The notes under the pieces were generated by a model. The model was not told the origin of the DNA and did not search any database. It was given only the letters and a program-made list of their open reading frames with translations. A stretch of DNA of 14,108 bases from Akkermansia sp. (GTDB lineage Bacteria > Verrucomicrobiota > Verrucomicrobiia > Verrucomicrobiales > Akkermansiaceae). This document shows positions 7,211 through 14,108 of the stretch, piece by piece. A program made the position numbers and the translations under genes. The stretch's first letter is position 1, and the number at the start of each line of letters is the position of its first letter. The stretch is from assembly GCA_017555465.1 (NCBI GenBank), contig JAFZGH010000147.1:1-14108 (forward strand), in the 5' to 3' direction.

Positions 7211-7438
7211 GCGGGGAGATGAAGGTACAAAGTACGAGGTGCGAAGTACGAAGTGTGATATTTCCTGCGCATGGGCGCAGCAGTTTGGAATGGAAAGCAT
7301 GGCTTAACGCCCCGGCTTTTGAGAGCCGGATGACTCATCCCGGCATCCATCTGCTCTAATCGCAATCTGGGAGGCAGTAAGCGTTGCCCAACTTCCTCTT
7401 GCAGGCGCAGCCTGCCTTTATGCTTCGTATTTTACAAA
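7211..7438. other. Convergent intergenic region with small hairpins, no gene seen
   Basis: This 228-base gap lies between the Deg pair (plus) and ppk1 (minus). Besides the heptamer repeat listed separately it contains CTGCGC-ATGG-GCGCAG (7265-7280), CCGGCT-TTTGAG-AGCCGG (7312-7329), an overlapping imperfect palindrome (7325-7344), and GCAGGC-GCA-GCCTGC (7401-7415) followed by CTTTATGC. None has a proper T-run, so no convincing terminator can be named; the last one is the best weak candidate for the plus-strand operon. Confidence 0.5.
7225..7259. repeat. Heptamer tandem repeat, consensus GTACGAA, five copies
   Basis: Five consecutive 7-base units are visible: GTACAAA, GTACGAG, GTGCGAA, GTACGAA, GTGTGAT. 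The repeat begins 14 bases after the stop of the pseudoprotease gene. It is intergenic and has no coding role. Similar GTACGAA-type runs are, from memory, common between genes in several bacterial genomes and give spurious peptides such as FVLRTSYF. Confidence 0.85.
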
Positions 7439-9520
7439 CTACGCTTGCTTACGGGGTTTGTGTGGTTCCAGCACGCGCATGCTGGTGCTTTCCTGGGTGC
7501 GGGCGCGGCGGCGCGCAGCGCGCTGCAGGTGCGCCTGCATGGCGTAGTTCTTCTTCCCGTTGGTGGCGGGGTGGTAGCTGCCGTCCGGGGCCATGTCGCT
7601 GGCCTGGGTATTGTCGGCAAAGCAGGCGTCCAGAATTTCCAGAATGCGGTGTACCAGCGGCGGCTCTTCAAGGGGGATGAGCAGCTCTACGCGGCGGTCG
7701 AGGTTCCGGCTCATCCAGTCCGCGCTGGCCATGTAGACCAGCGGGTTGCCGCCATTGTGGAAGTGGAAGAGCCGGGCGTGCTCCAGGTAGCGGTCCACAA
7801 TGCTGGTGATGCGGGTGCAGGCGCGGGCTTTTTCGCTGGTGGGTGCCCAGCAGCAGATGCCGCGCACATTCAACTGAATGCGCACCCCGGCTTCAGCGGC
7901 TCGCTCCAGTGCCTCCATCATCTCCACGTCATTGAGCGAGTTCATCTTGGCGCGGATGAGAGCGCGTTCTCCCTGCTCGGCGCGGCGGGTTTCCGCCTCG
8001 ATGAGTTCCAGCAGGCGGCTCTTCATAGTGGCAGGGGCCGGGTACATGCGGCGGAAGCGCATGAGGCGGGTGAGCCCGGTTATGGAGTTGAAGAACTGGG
8101 AGGCATCTGCCCCCAGGTGTTCGTTACAGGTGAGCAGGGAGATATCGCTGTAAATGCGGGCGGTTTTTTCGTTGTAGTTACCGGTGCCGATGTGGCAGTA
8201 CCGGCGCAGTCCGCCGTTTTCACGGCGCACGATGAGCAGAATCTTGGCGTGAGTCTTGAATCCCTTGACCCCGTACACCACCTGCACGCCTGAGCGCTGC
8301 AGCTTTTCGGCCTGGGCCAGGTTGTGCAGCTCGTCGAAGCGGGCTTTCAGTTCTACCAGTACGGTGACCTGCTTGCCGGTTTCGGCTGCGCGGCAGAGGG
8401 CAGCGATGAAGCGGGAGTTTTCGGCTGTGCGGTACAGTACTTGCTTGATGGCAATCACATCCGGGTCTGTGGCCGCTTCTTCGATGAGTTTCACCACCGG
8501 CTCGTAGCTTTCGTAGGGGTTGTGGATGAGGATATCGCCCTGGGCAATGTTCTCAAACATGGTGAGCGAAGAATCCACTCCGGCCGGCCAGCAGGGGGTC
8601 CAGGCCTGCACTTTGTGCTGGTCGTTGCCGGGTTCAAAGGCCATCTGCCCGAAATCCACCAGACGCAGAAAACCCGGTATCATGTAGGTCGAACCAGCAT
8701 CTGCCCCGGTGATGGCGGCAATGCGCTGCACGATGGCATCCGGGGTGCCGGTGGGCAGCTCCAGACGCACGCAGTCGGAGAACTTGCGCGCCACGAGCAC
8801 ACTTTCCATCTCCCGGGCAAAGTCGCCGCCCTCTTCCTCTGCTACGGCGATATCTCCATTGCGCGTCACGCGGAACGGAGTAGTGCTCAGCACTTTTTCG
8901 CCCGGGAAGAGCAGGGGGCAGAATGCGCTGATGACATCCTCCAGCATTACATAACCGCGCCGCCCCAGTACGGCTGATTGCAGGCGTCGGGGCAGTACAT
9001 CCGGTAGGGTAATGGCCACAAAACGGGATTCTTCTGCACCTTCCGGCTGTAGTTCGACTCCCAGAATCAGGCTCAGGTTGGGCAGCATGGGCGGCTGCTC
9101 CACTTCCATGGCCAGCGGGGTAAGCACTGGGGCAATGTTGTTGTTGAAGTAATCCTCCAACCCGGCCAGCTGGGCTTCGGTGAGGTCCTCCATGTCCAGC
9201 GGGCTCAGCCCGGCTTCCTCCATGAGTGGCATCAGCACGGTCTGCAGCAGGTGGTACTGCTCATCCACCATGGTGCCGGCGCGCTTGCGGATGCGTTCCA
9301 GCTGTTCACTGGGCGAAAGCCCGGTGATATCCGGTTTGAACTTACCCGTCTGGCGCAGCAGCATGAGTCCACCTACGCGCACCTGGAAAAATTCGTCCAG
9401 ATTGCTCGCGCTGATGGAAAGGAACTTGAGGCGTTCCAGCAGCGGCAGTTCCGGGCGCTGGGCCTGGTCGAGCACGCGCTGGTTGAATTCCAGCCAGGAG
9501 ATTTCGCGGTTGATGAACAT
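7439..9520 (-). CDS. ppk1: Polyphosphate kinase 1
   Basis: This 693-residue enzyme reversibly transfers the terminal phosphate of ATP to inorganic polyphosphate through a phospho-histidine, at or near the inner membrane. The length matches the PPK1 family. The N-terminus FINREISWLEFNQRVLDQA is the family hallmark. The likely phosphorylated His is His424 in KTHAK, and YCHIGTGNYN (441-450) follows it. NVRGICCWAP (551-560), the second catalytic His581 in YLEHARLF, and DWMSRNLDRRVELL (601-614) complete the two phospholipase-D-like C-terminal domains. A basic Arg/Lys-rich tail closes the protein. ATG 9520 fits the family start. The gene stands alone, with its own promoter downstream of the guaA terminator. 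No ppx partner is in the window. Confidence 0.97.
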   Translation of the reverse strand: MFINREISWLEFNQRVLDQAQRPELPLLERLKFLSISASNLDEFFQVRVGGLMLLRQTGKFKPDITGLSPSEQLERIRKRAGTMVDEQYHLLQTVLMPLMEEAGLSPLDMEDLTEAQLAGLEDYFNNNIAPVLTPLAMEVEQPPMLPNLSLILGVELQPEGAEESRFVAITLPDVLPRRLQSAVLGRRGYVMLEDVISAFCPLLFPGEKVLSTTPFRVTRNGDIAVAEEEGGDFAREMESVLVARKFSDCVRLELPTGTPDAIVQRIAAITGADAGSTYMIPGFLRLVDFGQMAFEPGNDQHKVQAWTPCWPAGVDSSLTMFENIAQGDILIHNPYESYEPVVKLIEEAATDPDVIAIKQVLYRTAENSRFIAALCRAAETGKQVTVLVELKARFDELHNLAQAEKLQRSGVQVVYGVKGFKTHAKILLIVRRENGGLRRYCHIGTGNYNEKTARIYSDISLLTCNEHLGADASQFFNSITGLTRLMRFRRMYPAPATMKSRLLELIEAETRRAEQGERALIRAKMNSLNDVEMMEALERAAEAGVRIQLNVRGICCWAPTSEKARACTRITSIVDRYLEHARLFHFHNGGNPLVYMASADWMSRNLDRRVELLIPLEEPPLVHRILEILDACFADNTQASDMAPDGSYHPATNGKKNYAMQAHLQRAARRRARTQESTSMRVLEPHKPRKQA

Positions 9521-9538
9521 GGTTCTTGTCAGCCTCTC

Positions 9539-9568
9539 ATCCTATCACTCCCGCCCCCCTGGGGTCAA
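9539..9568 (-). promoter_or_regulatory. Extended -10 promoter of ppk1
   Basis: On the minus strand, TTGACC (9568-9563) is followed after 18 bases by TAGGAT (9544-9539), preceded by TGA as an extended -10. The spacer is G-rich. The predicted start is about 9531-9532, leaving a leader of only about 11 bases. AGAGG upstream of the gene would then lie outside the mRNA or at its very 5' end. Confidence 0.55.
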
Positions 9569-9603
9569 GCTTAAATCCTACTATCTACGCAGGTTTGCGG
9601 ATG

Positions 9604-9633
9604 AAAAACGGGCGCAGTATTCTGCGCCCGTTT
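9604..9633 (-). terminator. Rho-independent terminator of guaA
   Basis: A perfect 12-base stem, AAACGGGCGCAG (9606-9617) with CTGCGCCCGTTT (9622-9633), has a 4-base loop. On the minus strand the stem runs into five Ts (9608-9604). It begins 22 bases past the guaA stop and precedes the ppk1 promoter. Confidence 0.85.
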
Positions 9634-9654
9634 GAAAGAAGTCAGTAAGTGGCT

Positions 9655-11178
9655 TTATTCCCATTCGATGGATGCCGGCGGCTTGGTGCTCACGTCGAAG
9701 AGCACGCGGTTGATGCCGGATACCTCGTTGAGAATGCGGTTGGAAGCCTCGCGCAACAGGTCGTAGGGCAGCTGCACCCAGTCAGCGGTCATGGCGTCCT
9801 CAGACACGATGGCGCGCAGGTTGGTGGCGAATTCGTAGGAGCGTTCGTCGCCCTTCACGCCCACGGTCTTCACGGGGATGAGGCCGGCGTAGGCCTGCCA
9901 GCACTTGTCGTACCAGTCCCACTTACGCAGCGTGCCGATGAAGATGGCGTCGCACTCGCGGATGATGTCGAGGCGTTCCTTGGTGACCTCGCCGGGGCAG
10001 CGCACGGCCAGACCCGGGCCCGGGAAGGGGTGACGCCACAGGATGTCGTGCGAGATACCCATGGAGGCGCCCAGCTCGCGCACTTCGTCCTTGAACAGGA
10101 AGGCAAGCGGCTCGATGACCTTGCCTTCTTCCTGCATCTTGAGCACGCGTTCCACGCGGTTGTGGTGGGTCTTGATGACGGAGGCCTTGCTCTTGGCGTT
10201 GGAGGCGCTTTCAATCACGTCCGGGTAGAGCGTGCCCTGGGCCAGCATTTCGGCATCGCCCACGGCGTCCCAGAACACATCGATGAAGAGGTTGCCGATG
10301 ATGCGGCGCTTCTTTTCCGGAGCGGTCTCGCCTGCCAGGGCGGCCAGGAAGCGTTCGCTGGCATCCACGGTTTCAATCTCTACACCCATGCGGGCGAAAT
10401 TGGCCTGCACTTCCTTGGCTTCGTCCTTGCGCAGCAGACCGTTGTCTACGAAGATGCAGCGCACATTCACGCCGGCTTCGTGCAGCAGCACGGCCAGCAC
10501 GGTGCTGTCCACACCGCCGGAAACGCCGCAGACCACCTGCTTGTCACCCACCTTGGCGCGGATGTCTTCGATGAGTTCGCGCTTGAAGTCACCGATGTCG
10601 AATTTAGCCAGGTCCTTGGCGTAGGAAAGGAAGTTCTTGAGGATGGTGCGCCCTTCGTGGGAGTGGGTTACCTCCGGGTGGAACTGGATGCCGAACATCT
10701 GCTCACCCCACTGCAGGGAAACCGGCACGCCGTCGCTGTTGCGGGCAATCACGCGGCAGTTGTCTGCCAGGTGGTCCACCGTGTCGGAGTGGCTCATCCA
10801 CACCTGGGAGGAGGGGCTCATATCGGCATACAGGCCTTCCAGCTTCTCAGGCACCAGGGCGGCGGGGCCGTACTCGCGCTTGTTGCTGGGGCGCACGGTG
10901 CCACCCGTCTTGACGTTCAGCAGCTGCATGCCGTAGCATACACCCAGTACCGGCACACCAAAGGAGGTGAGCCATTCAAAATCAATATCCGGGGCATCCG
11001 GCTCCGAGGTGCTGCGCGGGCCGCCGGAAAGAATGATGGCGCCCGGCTCGCTGATTTCGTGCAGATCCTCCAGCGCATACAGCTTGGCGAGGAAGCCCAG
11101 CTCACGCACACGGCGCACAATCAGCTGCGTGTACTGTGAGCCATAGTCGATAACGGCTACAATGTGTTTCGGTGTCAT
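9655..11178 (-). CDS. guaA: GMP synthase (glutamine-hydrolysing)
   Basis: This 507-residue cytoplasmic enzyme converts XMP, ATP and glutamine to GMP, the last step of de novo guanine nucleotide synthesis. The N-terminal class I glutamine amidotransferase domain has Cys81 (GVCYGMQ), His167 and Glu169 (FHPEVTHSHEG). The ATP pyrophosphatase domain begins at about residue 200 with the P-loop SGGVDS (220-225). The C-terminal dimerisation part includes HPFPGPGLAVR (383-393) and ends in the family-typical PPASIEWE. I chose ATG 11178 (MTPKHIVAVIDYGSQY); the ATG at 11232 would lie upstream of the predicted promoter and add a non-homologous leader. No guaB is adjacent. A terminator follows, and the hairpin-array element begins just upstream of its promoter. 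Confidence 0.97.
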   Translation of the reverse strand: MTPKHIVAVIDYGSQYTQLIVRRVRELGFLAKLYALEDLHEISEPGAIILSGGPRSTSEPDAPDIDFEWLTSFGVPVLGVCYGMQLLNVKTGGTVRPSNKREYGPAALVPEKLEGLYADMSPSSQVWMSHSDTVDHLADNCRVIARNSDGVPVSLQWGEQMFGIQFHPEVTHSHEGRTILKNFLSYAKDLAKFDIGDFKRELIEDIRAKVGDKQVVCGVSGGVDSTVLAVLLHEAGVNVRCIFVDNGLLRKDEAKEVQANFARMGVEIETVDASERFLAALAGETAPEKKRRIIGNLFIDVFWDAVGDAEMLAQGTLYPDVIESASNAKSKASVIKTHHNRVERVLKMQEEGKVIEPLAFLFKDEVRELGASMGISHDILWRHPFPGPGLAVRCPGEVTKERLDIIRECDAIFIGTLRKWDWYDKCWQAYAGLIPVKTVGVKGDERSYEFATNLRAIVSEDAMTADWVQLPYDLLREASNRILNEVSGINRVLFDVSTKPPASIEWE

Positions 11179-11190
11179 AACGCGGGGTGT

Positions 11191-11219
11191 ATTGTAGCAG
11201 ATAGTGCTATTCCTTGCAA
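11191..11219 (-). promoter_or_regulatory. Extended -10 promoter of guaA
   Basis: On the minus strand, TTGCAA (11219-11214) is followed after 17 bases by TACAAT (11196-11191), preceded by TGC as an extended -10. The -10 matches 5 of 6 consensus positions and the -35 matches 4 of 6. The predicted start is about 11184, leaving a leader of only five or six bases before ATG 11178. The -35 box lies two bases from the edge of the hairpin-array element. Confidence 0.65.
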
Positions 11220-11221
11220 GT

Positions 11222-11390
11222 CTAATCACCACGAGCGAAGCGAGTGGTGATTAGTATCCCGGTGCGCAGCACCGGGATTTCATACCGCGGAGCGGTATTT
11301 CATCCATGGCGCAGCCAGGGATTTCATCCGGCAACGCCGGATTTCATACGCCCGCAGGGCGTAATTCATTGAGCACCGCGCCAGCGGTGC
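11222..11390 (+). repeat. Left arm: seven hairpins, TTC linkers
   Basis: In order: CTAATCACCAC paired with GTGGTGATTAG (11222-11254, 11-base loop); ATCCCGGTGC/GCACCGGGAT (11256-11278); ATACCGC/GCGGTAT (11282-11298); ATCCATGGC/GCCAGGGAT with one mismatch (11302-11322); ATCCGGC/GCCGGAT (11326-11342); ATACGCCC/GGGCGTA (11346-11364); GCACCGC/GCGGTGC (11373-11390). TTC lies between units two to six. Loops are GCA, GGA, GCA, AAC, GCA and GCCA from the second unit on. Confidence 0.9.
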
Positions 11391-11623
11391 GACTATTGCC
11401 CGCCGGAGTGAACCAGCGCGCCCGGAAACCAAGTCGGATATGCGGGGAATATGGGATGTTATGTATTCCTGCGTTGTTTATCTCCAGTGCCGGCTGTATG
11501 TAATGCTCTCTTTTGCATATTGTTATAAAAATATCATGTTTACTGTGTGTGATAATTTTCCCGATGCCGCGCGGCTTTGGAGTGGTTATCAGGCGCGGTT
11601 AACTCCGCGGGCGTGCAATAGTC
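11391..11623. other. Central core of the hairpin-array element
   Basis: The edges continue the arm inverted repeat (11391-11414 against 11597-11623). Between them lies non-coding sequence that turns AT-rich at about 11500-11570 and holds an imperfect 18-base palindrome, ATATTGTTA-TAAAAATAT (11517-11534). Short open frames crossing this region have composition dictated by the repeats and no plausible start context. No protein, tRNA or recognised RNA is seen. Confidence 0.55.
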
Positions 11624-11765
11624 GCCCCGCTGGCGCGGTGCTCAATGAAATACGCCCGGGTGGGCGTATGAAATCCTGCCCGGTGGGCAGGATGAAATCC
11701 GGCATGCTGCCGGATGAAATACCGCTCCGCGGTATGAAATCCCCCGCGCCGGGGGCGCGGGGGAT
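11624..11765 (+). repeat. Right arm: six hairpins, GAA linkers
   Basis: In order: GCCCCGC/GCGGTGC with one mismatch (11624-11641); ATACGCCC/GGGCGTAT (11650-11669); ATCCTGCCC/GGGCAGGAT (11673-11693); ATCCGGCA/TGCCGGAT (11697-11715); ATACCGC/GCGGTAT (11719-11735); ATCCCCCGCGCC/GGCGCGGGGGAT (11739-11765). GAA separates units two to six. The last stem, 15 bases past the clpB stop, could also stall or end clpB transcription, although it lacks a T-run. Confidence 0.9.
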
Positions 11766-11780
11766 GGAGGACGCCGGAAA

Positions 11781-14108
<2,328 letters not shown>

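Larger units (their letters stand above)
11222..11765. repeat. Mirror-image hairpin-array element between guaA and clpB
   Basis: This 544-base non-coding element consists of two arms of consecutive short hairpins in opposite orientation around an AT-richer centre. Each hairpin is a near-perfect inverted repeat of 7-12 bases per side, usually with a 3-base loop and AT at both outer ends. Neighbouring hairpins are mostly separated by exactly TTC (left arm) or GAA (right arm). The inner ends of the arms are inverted copies of each other: 11373-11414 against 11597-11641, sharing GCGCGGTGCTCAATGAA and CAATAGTCGC. Six hairpin families occur in about the same order from the centre outward in each arm, and the left arm has one extra. 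No transposase or other gene is inside. It could be a non-autonomous mobile element, a structured RNA or a DNA fold; I do not recognise it as a named family. It fills the whole guaA-clpB gap of about 600 bases. Confidence 0.9.

Noticed and set aside
7312..7344. tRNA-like anticodon arm with TTG
   Set aside because: No TTCRA T-loop and no matching acceptor stem could be found around it.
11179..11232. Longer GuaA N-terminus from ATG 11232
   Set aside because: It covers the guaA promoter, and the added residues have no homology to GMP synthases.
11391..11640. Integron attC/attI site
   Set aside because: No integrase gene is present, the core-site pattern does not fit, and the stems lack the usual attC architecture.
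11222..11765. CRISPR array
   Set aside because: There is no constant repeat with unique spacers. Units are short palindromes of changing sequence with three-base linkers, and no cas gene is nearby.

Overview
This window is a GC-rich bacterial chromosome segment. It carries eight protein-coding genes, two of them cut by the window edges, and one long non-coding repeat element. Third codon positions are rich in G and C, classical Shine-Dalgarno sequences are weak or absent, and the content is mostly housekeeping (metK, ppk, guaA, clpB, an M3 oligopeptidase). With two Deg-type periplasmic proteins added, the set suggests a Gram-negative bacterium. My best guess is the Verrucomicrobiota (Akkermansia-like), but that is an inference from general character; nothing in the window proves it.

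Layout. At 1-393 (minus) is the N-terminal part of an oligopeptidase A/PrlC-type M3 metallopeptidase. A strong hairpin (441-474) separates it from a three-gene minus-strand operon read from 3697 to 497: two paralogous U32-peptidase-like proteins with conserved cysteines (2738-3697 and 1689-2741, ATGA overlap), then metK (497-1672, 16-base gap). The 134-base gap 3698-3831 is a divergent promoter region. From it a plus-strand pair is read: a secreted Deg/HtrA serine protease with an intact His-Asp-Ser triad and a proline/alanine/glutamate-rich tandem-repeat linker (3832-5604), then a lipoprotein paralogue in which all three triad residues are replaced (5624-7210). A 228-base gap (7211-7438) holds a heptamer tandem repeat and small hairpins. 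Then follow, all on the minus strand, ppk1 (7439-9520), a terminator (9604-9633), guaA (9655-11178), a 544-base hairpin-array element (11222-11765) and clpB (11781 to beyond the window end).

How the genes work together. metK makes S-adenosylmethionine and is translated after two probable Fe-S/U32-like proteins that may form a hetero-pair. The Deg pair looks like an active envelope protease with a catalytically dead, membrane-anchored partner. ppk1, clpB and the oligopeptidase fit stress and protein-quality-control roles, but they have separate signals and there is no evidence of co-regulation.

Most unusual features. The guaA-clpB gap holds a mirror-image array of about 13 short hairpins, each separated by a GAA (or TTC) trinucleotide and arranged as two inverted arms around an AT-rich centre; I do not recognise it as a named element. 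Also notable are the dead protease paralogue and a pattern of extended -10 promoters placed so close to start codons that several mRNAs should have almost no 5' leader.
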